From Zygnema cylindricum (taxonomy: Eukaryota; Streptophyta; Zygnematophyceae; Zygnematales; Zygnemataceae), in assembly GCA_037447655.1 (NCBI GenBank), contig JBBHKE010001207.1:517421-577420 (forward strand): a stretch of 60,000 nucleotides of DNA, read 5' to 3'. Shown in pieces: positions 31,677 to 42,509 of the stretch. The translations under genes were made by a program, and so were the position numbers. How positions within the stretch are numbered: the first letter of the stretch is position 1; each line of letters opens with the position of its first letter. The notes under the pieces were generated by a model, which made no database searches, was not told the origin of the DNA, and worked only from the letters and a program-made list of their open reading frames with translations.

Positions 31677-32207
31677 GTGGAAATACAGTGTGGGGATGGG
31701 AGAGTGGTTACCACAGATCTAGTGGGCTCGGCAGATCTGAAAGTCTTAGTGGAGGGTAAGACTTCTATTCTCACCTTCTCATATGTGCTTTACATTCCTT
31801 TGTTGAGTAAGAATCTTGTGTCTACTTCTGTATTAGATGACAAGGATTTTGATACCTTCACTAGAAAGGGAGTCTTTACTGCTAAGTATGGAGATGAAGT
31901 CTACTTCACAAAAGATAAGGGTAACCAATGAATGTTTAGGCTTAACCTGAGTAATGAAAAGAAGAGTGCTTACTATGGTGGTGTCCCGAGCTTGATGATC
32001 TGGCAAAAGCGTTTGGGACATGTGCGTTTTGACATGCTGAAAGAAATGGAAAAGCTGGGTGTAATAGAAGGCATTCAGTTTGGGGATAATGAAATGATGG
32101 ATGATTGTAGTGGCTGTGCTCAAGGTAAGGCTCACAGACTTCCGTTTCCCAAAACTGCCACATATAGAGGTGAGAAAGTACTAGATCTGGTCCACACAGG
32201 TACTTGA
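31677..32207 (+). pseudogene. R6 protease C-terminus and integrase zinc domain
   Basis: GDGRVVTTDLVGSADLKVLV and the LSKNLVSTSVLDDK block; a stop at 31929 replaces glycine, then FRLNLSNEKKSAYY, MIWQKRLGHVRFD (first zinc His changed to Gln) and CSGCAQGKAHRLPFP. It ends where the foreign patch begins. Confidence 0.8.
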
Positions 32208-32317
32208 GGCGGAATCCGAGGACGAGGACGATGAGCTCCTTTTGGATGAGGAGTTGGAGGCGAAAAATGAGGTCGAAATTCCACGAAGGCAGAAATGTGC
32301 TTACGGTGGATTGAAAG
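32193..32317 (+). repeat. R13/R8-type gag patch inside R6 integrase
   Basis: About 120 bp nearly identical to the gag segment 49973-50090 of R13 and, inverted, to 28690-28806 of R8. It replaces the part of integrase holding the first catalytic Asp. Short identities, CACACAG on the left and AGGT on the right, sit at the junctions. Confidence 0.85.
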
Positions 32318-33488
32318 GTTCTACTTCTTGAAAATAAAGTTTGAAACACCAAAATACTTTAAAGAATACAAAGCCTGGAGTGAGAAGTTGCACGGAACCC
32401 CCATTAAGAGAAAAAAGAGTGATAATGGGGGAGAGTACACCTCTAACCAGTTTGAGGATTATTTGAGAGATGAGGGAGTTCAGCATCAGAAAATTGTACC
32501 GAATAATCCAGAACAGAATGGGGTAGCTGAGAGGTTAAACCGGACTTTGGGAGATAGTGTGTGTAGCTTGCCGGAAGATAAGAAAATAGGAAGAAAATTC
32601 TGGGCAGAGGCCATGAACTATGCTAACTACATTAAAAATAGAGTCCTCACCACTGACGTTAAAAGAATGACCCTTTATGAGAGATGGGTTGGAAGGAAAC
32701 CGAATATTTCTCACTTGAAAGTATTCGGTAGCCAATTTTACAGTCTTGACACAAATAAGAAAAACTGGAAACTAGATGCTGAAGGGAAACCGGGATATTT
32801 TGTGGGATATGATGAGGATGTCAAGGGATACAGAGTCTATGACTTAGCTAAACAAGATATCATTCTTGTAAAGCATCTACTTGTCATGGATGAAGGTAAG
32901 TGTTTTGATCCCTTCAAATACACTAAGAAAACCAGAATCGGTTTTAAGTCCAAGATTGAGGAGGACTTAGATCTTCCCATGAGGGACACAAGTGAAAACA
33001 TGATTCCAGATTCAGGGGAGATAAAAGATGGGGGAGATATACCACAATACCTTTATATTCCTACACACTTTGATGTGAGAGAGGAAGAGGAGTCTGAACC
33101 GATTTCCATGGAAATGGGAGCTGATGACACAGTTCGCAGGAATCCAAGACTTCCATCAATTCTAGCTTCGGACTTTGAGGGAGGACGGAGGAGCTGCAAA
33201 AGCCTTCAAGAAAAACAAATTGTTCACAAGGTAACAAAGCTTTCTCACCCAGATGAGCCTCAGTCATACTCGGAGGCAATGGACAGTCCACAGAAAGAAA
33301 GATGGATAAGAGCCATAAATGATGTTTCAATCATGGAGGCAAATACTTGGGAGCTGGTGGACTGTCCACCAAACAAAAAACCTATTGGGTGTAAATGGGT
33401 ATTTAAACTGAAACTGAACCCAGTAACACCATTGAGAGATATAAGGCTAGGCTGGTGGCAAAAGGGTTCACCCAAAAAGAGGGGATAG
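32295..33488 (+). pseudogene. R6 integrase C-terminal half and RT N-terminus (397 codons)
   Basis: After the patch: FYFLKIKFETPKYFKEYKAW, KKSDNGGEYTSNQF (second catalytic Asp), NGVAERLNRTL (catalytic Glu), GRKPNISHLKVFGSQFY, FVGYDEDVKGYRVYD, the linker, and WELVDCPPNKKPIGCKWVFK. A one-base loss near 33422 shifts the frame within NPDNTIERYKA. Confidence 0.85.
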
Positions 33489-34853
33489 ATTATGAGGAGA
33501 CCTTTGCTCCAATAGTTCGATTCCCATCTGTGAGGATTCTCCTTAGTTTAGCACCATCGGAAGACATGGAGATACATCAGTAGGATATTAAGACCGCCTT
33601 CCTCAACGGTGAACTGGAGGAGGAAATCGTCATGCGGCAACCAGAAGGTTTTGTAGAAGAAGGAGAGGAAAGCAAAGTCTGCTGACTTATAAAGTCCTTA
33701 TATGGACTAAAGCATGCCCCCAGAGAATAGAATAAGAAATTAGATGAGTTTCTTACCAGTCTGGGGTATATTCAGATCAAATCTGACCATTCTATTTATA
33801 TGTTTGAGGATGAGAATGATGTGACTTTTATTGCAATTTATGTGGATGATTTGCTGGTATTGAGTAAGTCTATGGAGAAGATAAATAGGCTAAAGAAAGA
33901 TCTGAGAAGCAGGTTTGACATGAAGGATTTAGGGGAGGCTAAATATATTTTGTGAATTCAAATGGAAAGAGATATGGGGAAGAGGATAATCAGACTTACT
34001 CAGAAAAAGGCCATAGGAAATTTGTTGGAAAAAATTCAAATGGAGAATGCAAACACTTGTACCACTCCCATGGACTTGAAGAAAGTAAGTGATGGGAGTG
34101 TTGAAGGAGGAGTGATAATGCTAGATGATCAGATGAGTCCAAAGGAGAGGCAGTTTATGAAATCTATTCCTTAGAAACAGGTTGTAGGAGTTTGATATAC
34201 TTTATGAACTGTACCAGTCCTGACATAGCTGCAGCAGTTGGAGTCCTCGGTAGAAGTCTTAATGATCCTAGAAAGAGAGACTGGGAGGCAACGAAGAGAG
34301 TAATGAGATACCTGGTGGGAACTAGGGATCTATGGTTGAATTTGGGAGGGGAGCACACTGACATCTCTACTTGGAGTGATGCTAGTTATGGGGATGCACC
34401 TATGAGAAGATGCACTTCTAGGTGTGTATTGTATGTGGGAGAAGGTGCTTGCAGTTGGAGCAAGAAGCAACAAAAGGTTGTTGCCCAGTCCACAATGGAG
34501 GATGAGTACATGGCCTCTTGTTCTGCTGTGAAAGAGTTGATGTGGGTGAAGTCTTTGTTGCAAGAATTGGGGTACATGAACAAAGGAGTGGATGAAGTGT
34601 TTTGTGATAATCAGGCTGCAATTGCAAATTCAAGCCAATCCAAAACATCATTTCAAAGCTAAGCATATGGACCTAAGATTGAGCTTTGTAAGGGAAAAAG
34701 TGGAAAATTAAATTGTGAATTTGGTATATAGGAGTGATGGAGAAATGGTGGCTGATATGATGACAAAACCTGTGCCCTCTCCCAAGCTAAAGTACTGTAG
34801 AGAAAAATTTGTTTTAAAGGAGAAACTAAAATTATACTAGAAAATAAGAGGAT
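33489..34853 (+). pseudogene. R6 RT and RNase H, multiply broken
   Basis: DYEETFAPIVRFPSVRILLS opens the segment. Stops at about 33582, 33683 and 33951 and frameshifts follow. YVDD is at 33839-33850. RNase H: WSDASYGDAP, VFCDNQAAIANSS, then a frameshift and KHMDLRLSFV. It ends next to the PPT AGAAAATAAGAGGAT. Confidence 0.82.
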
Positions 34854-35755
34854 TGTTGAAATCACTAGATTTAGGGGAGGTATTTCTAGGTCTTAATTAA
34901 AATAAAAAGGAAAGGAAAAATAGAGGCAGCCTGCCTCCACCTTCTCTCTTTAGCCCCCATACTTGTTGTGGTCTCTGAAGGAAAGAGAGGGCGATGGAGC
35001 CATGGCTACCTTAGCTCCATAGGCAGGGCTTAAGAGTGACCTAAGTCACTCTCAACCAAAAAGGTTGAGTCAGGCAGGAGTCGAACTTCCGACCGGTAGG
35101 GCGAGGCGTAGCCATCAACCCTTACCAGTCTTTCGTAGTAGTCTGCTAGGATACATAGGGTTCAACAACCATTCAAACAATAGATACACGGCTAATCTGA
35201 TTAACCAAATTACAAATAGGAAACATAGAAACTAGTTGGGGAATTAAGTACGCACGAAACAAATGTACCGGACATTTGTTTTGAACGGCTGGGAATTAAA
35301 GCCGGTTTGGATCCGACGGCTCACATTATCGTCGAGATCCCGTAATGCCCGCATTGGCAGTTTTCGGATGTAACATGACCTGGCGACACGTGGCAAAATG
35401 TTATTGGGAAGCGGGAATCTCGAGAAGCATGAGAACAAGTCCGGAGAAGACAGACGCCCACTCCATGGCCTTGTCGTACAGAGGTCGTAGAGAAAGTATA
35501 GAGGAGGTAGCCGCCTCTCTCCCAACAAGCTTGTATATATATTGGCATCTTTGCCACTCCATAACTAATCGTCTAGTTGGGCGTTTTCAGTGATTCTTTT
35601 TGCTTTGGACTCAAAGGAGTCCAGACTGCACAGGGGTGCAATCACATTATCTATTTGTTTGCTAGGATGGCAGTTGCTCTCGTTGAAATTGGGTTAGTCA
35701 AAAACTACCTAGAGGCTTCTTCGATTTTGGTCCAAATGGGGGACACAGAATTGCA
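34854..35755 (+). repeat. R6 3' LTR, 902 bp
   Basis: TGTTGAAATCACTAG to AGAATTGCA, then TSD GTTAC. The antisense B-box-like element is at 35077-35087 (minus strand AGTTCGACTCC). Confidence 0.88.
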
Positions 35756-35760
35756 GTTAC

Positions 35761-36503
35761 AATAAGGTTTGATAAGAATTTTAAAAAGTACACGTAGTTA
35801 AATTCATTTAACAATACGAATAAATTCTTAGTTCATAGAAATAGTTATAGTATAGTACGGTTTACTATACTTCGCGAAAAGAATATCGCGCATATGTTTC
35901 GACGGCAAAACGAATACCACATATTTATTTTCGACGGCTAGAATTGAAAGTCAGTTTGATCGAATGGCCACTATAGGTTTTGAGATCACGGAATAGGCGT
36001 TTTGGCGGTTTTCAGTCACCGCCACGTCAAGTGACACGTGGCACACCCTCATTGGCTTCCGACATCTTCGGAGAATATGTGAACAAATCCGGATATGGCA
36101 AGCGTCATCTTTTTGGCCATGCCGTACAATGGCAGTACAAAAAGTACTCCGGCACCTATACATTTCTGTACAACACAACATTTTGATTCGTATCCTACAC
36201 TAAAAGTAGAGGGTTTAGAGAGGAATTTAGGACTTAGAAAAACTGGTACGTAGCCGCCTCTCTCTGAGAGTGCGTCCGTACAAAAAGTCAACTTTGACCC
36301 TCCGTAACTTACTGCTCAGGGGAGCAAATTCAAAGACTCTTTTTGCTATCCACTTAGGGGAGTCTTGTCTTCACATGGGTTATGGTGGTTAGAGATTTTT
36401 TCAGCCAAGGTGGCAGTTATTCTTGTCGAAGCACAAAGGGGTCAGGGTTATCTTAGGGGCTTCGTGTGAGCTGCCCATTATGAGGACCTATGGAGGTCTC
36501 ACA
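35761..36503 (+). repeat. R5 LTR, right part
   Basis: Diverged lineage-B LTR. It keeps the U3 open frame (35980-36186; FGGFQSPPRQVTRG, FGHAVQWQYKKYSGTYTF) with the same terminal stop as R13, and the end CTATGGAGGTCTCACA. Confidence 0.75.
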
Positions 36504-36508
36504 ATTGG

Positions 36509-37797
36509 AAGAGAGAGAGGCGCTTTCACGAACTTCACTTTTGCGAAATGGCGTTCGTTGGTTAAGACCACTCCACGGCCCATGTATGAAAGAAAAACGC
36601 ACGGAAATAAGTCACTTATAGGCTGGAAACGTGCAGTGGGTTTTTTTTTGTACTCCACTTACAAAAATTGTCAAACCTTCAATGCGAGCAACATCATCTG
36701 CATGTTCACTCATATCATGGAACTTTATTAAAAATCACCTCACGTGGTGATTTTATTATAAGTTTGAGGATGAGCTAGAAGGACGCGAAAGTGGATCGAA
36801 ATACGATAGACGACAAACTGCAATATATTTAAAGTTTAAAGGTTACAAAATTGTACCGTGGTAATTTAAATATTTTTGGTATGGTTGCGGATTTTCTCGT
36901 TGAGGACTAAGCTTTTGAGGAAAACGACAAAAAAAACTCTAACTTTATCGCATGGGAAAGTGCCCTAAGTACATTGATAACAAGGAATCAGCTCAAAATT
37001 TAAGTCATTTTTTGAAAAAAGATTGCACTCTTTAATATTATGTGTATTGATGTTCTTTTATTTTTCCACCAGAAATAATAACATGGCTTCTAACAAAACT
37101 TGTGTACACTAGTTTACCCTATTCTATACTTGCGTATTATTTTGCTCATTTAAACCTATGTTCTAAAGTGCGTACAATAAATGAACCTCACAATGTTCAA
37201 AAAATGAAGCACGTGAGCGCCCATTCTCGGACCCCCCGATTGACAACTTTCTTCAATCCCACCGTTATTTTCATGTCGCATATAACTTATTTGGGGCACT
37301 TTCCCATGTGATAAAGTTGGGGTTTTTTTTATGGTTTTCCTCCAAAAATTAGCCCTCAACGAGAAAATCCACAAGCGAACTAGAAAATTGAAATTACCAC
37401 AGTACTATTTGCGTTACATTAAAACTTCAAATATAATGCAAATTGTCATCTATTGTGATGCACTTTGTCGTCTAGCCCGTTTCGACCCACTTTCGCGTCC
37501 CTCTAGCTCATCTTCAAACTTGTAATAAAATCACCTCGCGTGCGAGGTGATTTTAACTTAAGTTCCACGATGTGAGCGGATAGGCAGATGTTGTCGCACG
37601 CATCAGAGGTTTTTAACAATTTTTGTGCTAGGAGTACAAAAAAAAAACCCACTACACTATTCTTGCATGTGCCTAAATTTTTTCCGTGCGTTTTTTTCCG
37701 TACATGGGTCGTGGAGGGGTCTCGACGAACGTACGTCATTTCTCAAAAGCAAAGTCCGTGAAAGCACCTCTCTTTCTCTCTCTCTCTCCCTCTCTCA
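36509..37797. mobile_element. R9: foldback, MULE-like non-autonomous DNA element
   Basis: Two long terminal inverted repeats of about 465-500 bp: 36511 to about 36972 (GAGAGAGAGGCGCTTTCACG outermost) and about 37283 to 37780. The spacer of about 310 bp has no credible coding frame. Each arm contains a subterminal palindrome (AAAATCACCTCACGTGGTGA near 36724; its counterpart near 37527). Long TIRs with no transposase fit a non-autonomous Mutator-like or Foldback element. The outer right end runs into a CT microsatellite and I could not establish a TSD. Confidence 0.7.
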
Positions 37798-38034
37798 CTA
37801 TCGGGTCTATCTCACAGTCTTTGCAATGAAAAATGTAAATAATGTTATCAAATGAAAGATATCTAAAATATATTTATTTTTACTATCTTTTTGCGTATTT
37901 TGATGGCAAGTAGAGTGGGAAAGGAAAAAAAAAACACAATCGAGAAACCATGGCGGAAATGTTTAGAATTTGTGATGTCGACGCTGTCGTAATTTAGCGT
38001 GACGTCAAAATGTCACAAACCCTAAACACCTACA
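37798..38034. other. Unassigned sequence
   Basis: AT-rich with an A-run near 37925. Contains CCATGG and GTGACGTCAAAATGTCAC, a near-palindrome. No gene recognised. Confidence 0.4.
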
Positions 38035-38884
38035 TGTTGATTTTGGAAAACTTTTAAGTCTCAATAAATTAGTGTGATGGTAAAAAGGTAGTAATTTGTA
38101 GCGTAAGTTTCACAACAACATGCGTCATAACTTGAGTGCAGTACATGACAACGTACTTGCGACGCAGAGGGAACAGCGCAGCTGCTATGCAGACATAGCA
38201 GCGCAGCAGCGACGTTGCGAGACATACAAAACAACGCAGCTGCGGTTACTTTGGATATGATCCGTACAGACAACGATATGATTCGGTAAGGGACACCGCA
38301 ACCGCGGGTAATATGAATGTGATTCGGTACGGGACAACGCAGCTGCAATTGATATGAATCAAGTCAACAGACGAGATTCATAAGAGTATCACAAGTGACT
38401 TAGCCGACAAGTATTTGTACAATCACTTAATATAGATTATGAGTAATTTTGATTGTACGATGATAGATTGGGTTCGCAAGATAAGGAACACGTATATCTC
38501 ACTAGGTGGGTTGATTTTGGACGTACCTCTCAGGTACACTTGTATCGGCGATACAACACCGAGAGTATAAGACTTTGAACATAGAGTATTTTATGTATCC
38601 AGACTTCAAAGTAGTAAAACTGCAAACAGTTTTTGGGAAATTTTTGAGTGTTATATCTTGAGTGTTGTCGGGTTAATTGTGCTAAAACTTTGGGAGTTGT
38701 CAGTGTTTATGCTGCTCTATAATTTGATAGAGCTTTGTAAAGTTTGGTTCCTTGTATGAGATTTGCTGAGAACATGAAAACAGTTAATTGGAAGGATTCT
38801 TGATAGCTTCTGAGAGTGTATCATGACTACTTCTACTACTACTGCTGCTGCTCCTCTACCTACACCGGTGGACGTAGAACAACA
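38035..38884 (+). repeat. R10 5' LTR, 850 bp
   Basis: TGTTGATTTTGGAAAAC to GTAGAACAACA. U3 contains about three copies of a roughly 40-bp unit with GCAGCTGC and ATATGATYCGTACGG (38228-38355). The end encodes the Gag start. Confidence 0.85.
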
Positions 38885-39239
38885 GGTTATGGGCATATCA
38901 TCAAAAAGTCCTATCTTCTCAAGGGAGAAATATGTTTATTGGGCGGATATGGTGGAGACTCACTTTGAAAATGTTAATCTTTTGGATATATTGGATGGTT
39001 CCCTGGGTGAATCTAATCCGTCGTGGTCAAAGAAAAATACTCTGGCTCGTTCTATTCTAAAATTTTGTATATCTGATGACTTAGCAATGTCACGGATAAA
39101 AATGAAAAAAACACTTGATATCTGGATATCTCTTAAAAATGATTATGAAAAAGCTGTTGTCCAAGAAAAACTTCTCTTGGCTAGAAAAATTTGGGACTAT
39201 AAGTACACTGGAAACACAATGGCTGAATATTCTAACTAA
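38823..39239 (+). pseudogene. R10 Gag N-terminal domain (138 codons)
   Basis: The ATG at 38823 is in the LTR; MTTSTTTAAAPLPTPVDV then EQQVMGIS across the PBS, KYVYWADMVETHFENVNLLD, KMKKTLDIWISLKNDYEKAV. Stops at TAA 39237 just after MAEYSN, equivalent to MAEYCN in R4. PBS at 38885-38894 (GGTTATGGGC) matches the first ten bases of the consensus. Confidence 0.85.
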
Positions 39240-39311
39240 TTTCGCATCCTTGTAGATACACATGCTTGTGTAGGAGGTGTATTTCCTCAGTTTCAGCAAG
39301 CAGCATTACTA

Positions 39312-39632
39312 ATGGGGGGTCTCCCTCGTAGAATGAAAAGAGCGTGTGATATTTTCAAACAGAAAGATAAGGCTAGCTGGACTTTACAGTTAGCAATTAA
39401 TATTTTACTAGAAGAGGAAGCTACATCTAATATTCTCAATGTTGATCAAGTAGAGGCTTTCAATTCAGACTTTGAGAGAAAACGACAGTTTAATCAACAA
39501 AAAAATCAGTATACTTCACAAAATCAGTTTAGACATTTTAATCAAGGTAAAAATAGACAGTCCAACAATGCATGTTTCTATTGTAGTGAGAGAGGTCATG
39601 GATATAGGTTTTGTCCTAAGCTAAAGAAATAG
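39312..39632 (+). pseudogene. R10 Gag C-terminus with zinc knuckle
   Basis: Continues in another frame from MGGLPRRMKRACD; intact knuckle CFYCSERGHGYRFC (C-x2-C-x4-H-x4-C). Ends at TAG 39630. Confidence 0.82.
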
Positions 39633-39742
39633 GTGTATACAGGTCGAGATGGCAACAAAATCAGTTCTACAATAGCTTCACGGGGCCTACACCTCGTGGA
39701 AATGCATTATTTTCAGCTTCTTCGTCTTTCTTAGACGAGACT

Positions 39743-40240
39743 TTGACGTTTTTTGAGGAAGATGAAACGGATCTATTTGCTATGGCAACGGCAATGGAAG
39801 GCCCGAAGGACACTGGATGGATAATGGATACGGGAGCATCAGTACACATGTGCTGGAAGAAAGTTATCTTCAAAAATCTGAAAACAACGCCGAAGAAAAA
39901 TATTTATTATGCTTGTGGGATCAGTGTCCAGACACGTTTTGTGGGTGATGTATCTTTGCTAGTTGATGTAGAAGGAAAAGCAATTGAAAGGACCCTTCAC
40001 AATGCCATTTTTGTTCCTGACTTTAAGAAAAATGCGTTTTCTACGTCCTTGGTAGAGAGTAAAGGCTTTGAGGTCAATTTGAAAAATGGTCGGCAGATTG
40101 TCAGCAAAAATGGCAAGGTTGCATTACAAGTACCAGAGATAGTAGCAAAATATACCGCATGGATATGGCTAATACCAAGGAGAATGATGTTCTCTACTCC
40201 GGTGTTTTGCTTTCAGATGAGTTATGACATAAAAGATTAG
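39743..40240 (+). pseudogene. R10 protease
   Basis: GWIMDTGASVHMCWKK gives a D-T-G active site. FVPDFKKNAFSTSLVESKGF and VSKNGKVALQV follow as in R4. A frameshift near 40135 disrupts the end. Confidence 0.8.
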
Positions 40241-41315
40241 GCCATGTAAATTACGATAGTTTGAAAAAAATGGTAGTTTCTAAAAAAATAGATGTTTCTT
40301 ACTGCAAATTCATTCTGATGTTTTTGGTCCTGCGAAGGTACCATCTGCAGGGGGGATGAAATATATGTGACCATCTGCAGGGGGGATGAAATATATGGTC
40401 ACTTTCACAGATGATTTTTCAAGGTTTACAAAATTTTACTTCATGAAAGAAAAGAGCGAAGTGTTTGGTCACTTTAAACACTATACAGCATGGGTTGAAA
40501 AACTCCATAAACTTACCAATTTTGGGGTTCAGATTGGACATGGTGGGGAATAAACTTCTAAGGAATTTGAAGCTTTTTTACTTGATGAAGGTATAAGTCA
40601 TCTTTTCACTGTTTCGTATTCATCGGAACAAAATGGGATTTCGGGGAGATTAAATAGACCCTCACATAGAGCTCTAGATCGATGCTTGAAGATAAAATGT
40701 GGATCCAAAATTCTTGGCTGAGGCTCTAAATTGTGCAGTTTATATTAAGAATACGATAGGATCAAGATCGGTAGAGACTACTCCTTACAAGATCTGGACA
40801 GGTAGAAAACCAGATGTTAGTCATTTCAAAGTCTTTGGTGATTAATGTTTTATCTTGGATACATCTAATGATAGATGGAATATGGAACCGAAAGGATTAC
40901 CGAGTATTTTGTTAGGATATGATGATCACTCAAAGGGTTATAGAGTTTTTGTGTTTGAAAGGCAGAAAATAATTGTAGCGAGAAACATAATTGTTAAGGA
41001 TGAGCTAGACTCGATAGATTTATTTGAAATGACAGAGCAAGAAAAACAACAAAAAGTACGAAATATGTTATTCTAGATTGAATCCATAAAATTGTCCCAC
41101 AGATACAAACTTCACCAGTGGGAACACGAAAGTCTAAAATTCTCCATGTTCCTTCACAAGATCAGTTCCAACCGGACCTATTGCGGTCAATGCCTAGTAA
41201 TCTCAACCAGCACAACACACGCAATGCAAAGGATCCAACAATTTTAGCCTCAAAAATTCCGGTGGGAAAAAGATCCAGTAGGGCTTGCAAGCAAGATCTC
41301 ACTTCGCCTACTTGA
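40241..41315 (+). pseudogene. R10 integrase, heavily broken
   Basis: HSDVFGPAKVPSAG (first Asp) is readable only after a frameshift; the zinc-domain CxxC is deleted. A 30-bp tandem duplication lies at 40341-40400. A block like YSSEQNGISGRLNR shows Glu to Gly at the catalytic Glu. GRKPDVSHFKVFGD then a stop, and LLGYDDHSKGYRVFVF (855 onward) close the domain. The linker ends at TGA 41313, next to R11. Confidence 0.78.
40341..40400 (+). repeat. 30-bp tandem duplication in R10 integrase
   Basis: Two consecutive 30-bp units starting CCATCTGCAGGGGGGATGAA, differing only at the last bases. Confidence 0.85.
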
Positions 41316-41328
41316 GAGCCTCAAGGGT

Positions 41329-42498
41329 GATATCTGTGTGCTCTATTGCCCACACAAATCGCAGATCGAAAAGAAGCTTATCTAGATAATGCCGAATCCA
41401 AGTTGATATAAACCCAAATTAGTGACCCTTTGATAATCAAAGACCCATTATAGTTTCACCCTTGTGAAATAAGACTTTTGTGTGCTCATTTCCACCACAG
41501 AATGCAAAGTTAGAATATGAGTTTTGGACACATTCACCCACTTTGAATTTCCCTTATAAATGCAGCCGCCCTGGCAGACAAAAACTCTTACCGACTACAC
41601 CCCTATGTAGCCTGAACTCTCGTGAGTCCGCAGCAAAAAAAATCACTGAAAATGGTCAAGTAAATTGATACATATGAATGGTCAAAGATGACCCTTTTGT
41701 ATAGGAGCTCGCTCGGAGAGAGGCTGCTACCTACTAAATTTTTCTAAGTCCTATCTCTCTCTAAAACTCTATCTACTGACGTATGGCACCAATCAAATTA
41801 TTGTGTCGTACAGAAAAGTACAGGTGCAAGTGTACTTTTTGTACGGTCATCGTACAACATGGCCAAAATGTCGGCACATGTCATCTCCTGATTCGTTCAC
41901 GTAATCCCCGAAGATGCTGCGATCCAATGTCATTTTGCCACGTGTCATTCTATGTGGCGATGATCGCAAACCGCCGAAATCATCTTCCACGATCTCGACA
42001 TCCTTTCCGGCTGTCCGATCGAAACCACGTTTTGATCGTAGCCCTCATTAATACGTGCGCGGTATTTGTTTCGCGTTCGAAACTAATGCGCGATATCCGT
42101 TTCATAACCTTACCGTACTCTGTACAAAAATAAAGTGTATCTATGCACTAAGTATTTATCGGCGTTAAACGAATTAGTCTACGTGTTAATATTGATATGT
42201 TTATCAAACATATTATATCGTAGCATTAGTTCTAGACTTAATAGATAAAGCCAACGTCTACGGGTGTCTTGACGGACTTCAGGTTCCAGGATCAATTCCT
42301 GGGTCCGTCAAGTATATTTTGGTAAGTCTACCTAATTTATCACCTGTCTTCTCTAGAGAGCTTAGGCAACCATGGCTCTAGCTCTCTATCTAGCCTTCAG
42401 TGACTACAACAAGTGTGGGGGCTTAGAGAGGCGAGTTAGATGCTGCCTATGTCTTTTTCTATGCTATTATAGACCTAGAAAATACAAAAATATTAACA
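41329..42498 (-). mobile_element. R11: solo LTR, diverged lineage B, TSD probably AGGGT
   Basis: Interrupts R10 between the integrase linker and RT. On the minus strand it begins TGTTAATATTTTTG. AGGGT precedes (41324-41328) and follows (42499-42503) it; the TG expected at the plus-left end shares its T with the TSD. It keeps the U3 open frame with one stop (minus strand, about 41990 down to 41800: RSSPHRMTRG, DMCRHFGHVV) and the antisense tRNA-like module with a perfect arm CCAGG-7 nt-CCTGG (42282-42298). Confidence 0.75.
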
Positions 42499-42509
42499 AG
42501 GGTAGCCTC

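Larger units (their letters stand above)
21755..35755 (+). mobile_element. R6: copia element, lineage B subfamily, TSD GTTAC
   Basis: LTRs begin TGTTGAAATCACTAG and end in AATTGCA. GTTAC flanks the element (21750-21754 and 35756-35760). Without R7 and R8 it is about 6.25 kb and encodes Gag, protease, integrase, RT and RNase H on the plus strand in about ten broken frames. R7 sits in its 5' LTR and R8 in its gag. Its protein is clearly related to R13 but more diverged than R2 or R8. Confidence 0.9.
21714..36503 (+). mobile_element. R5: old lineage-B-like solo LTR, TSD ATTGG, split by R6
   Basis: TGTAGTAATGGGATTTTCTG at 21714 resembles the lineage-B LTR start. After removal of R6 it continues at 35761 and ends GGAGGTCTCACA at 36503. 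ATTGG lies at 21708-21712 and 36504-36508, with one extra T before TG on the left. Net length is about 784 bp, shorter than the 1042-1056 bp of other lineage-B LTRs, so about 250 bp seem deleted. No interior is attached. Confidence 0.65.

Noticed and set aside
36501-36510. 9-bp TSD for the foldback element R9
   Set aside because: No 9-11 bp match between left flank and any position around the CT microsatellite on the right; TCTCAC occurs on both sides but is too short and off-register.
37745-37797. CT/GA microsatellite as a regulatory element
   Set aside because: It is a simple repeat at the edge of R9; nothing links it to a promoter.
38030-38034. TSD for R10
   Set aside because: CTACA does not match TGATC after the right LTR, and shifting by one or two bases does not help.
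41317-41322. AGCCTC as TSD of R11
   Set aside because: It is repeated on both sides but would leave AGGGT as part of the LTR; AGGGT directly next to the CA end is the better 5-bp TSD. AGCCTC may be coincidental.
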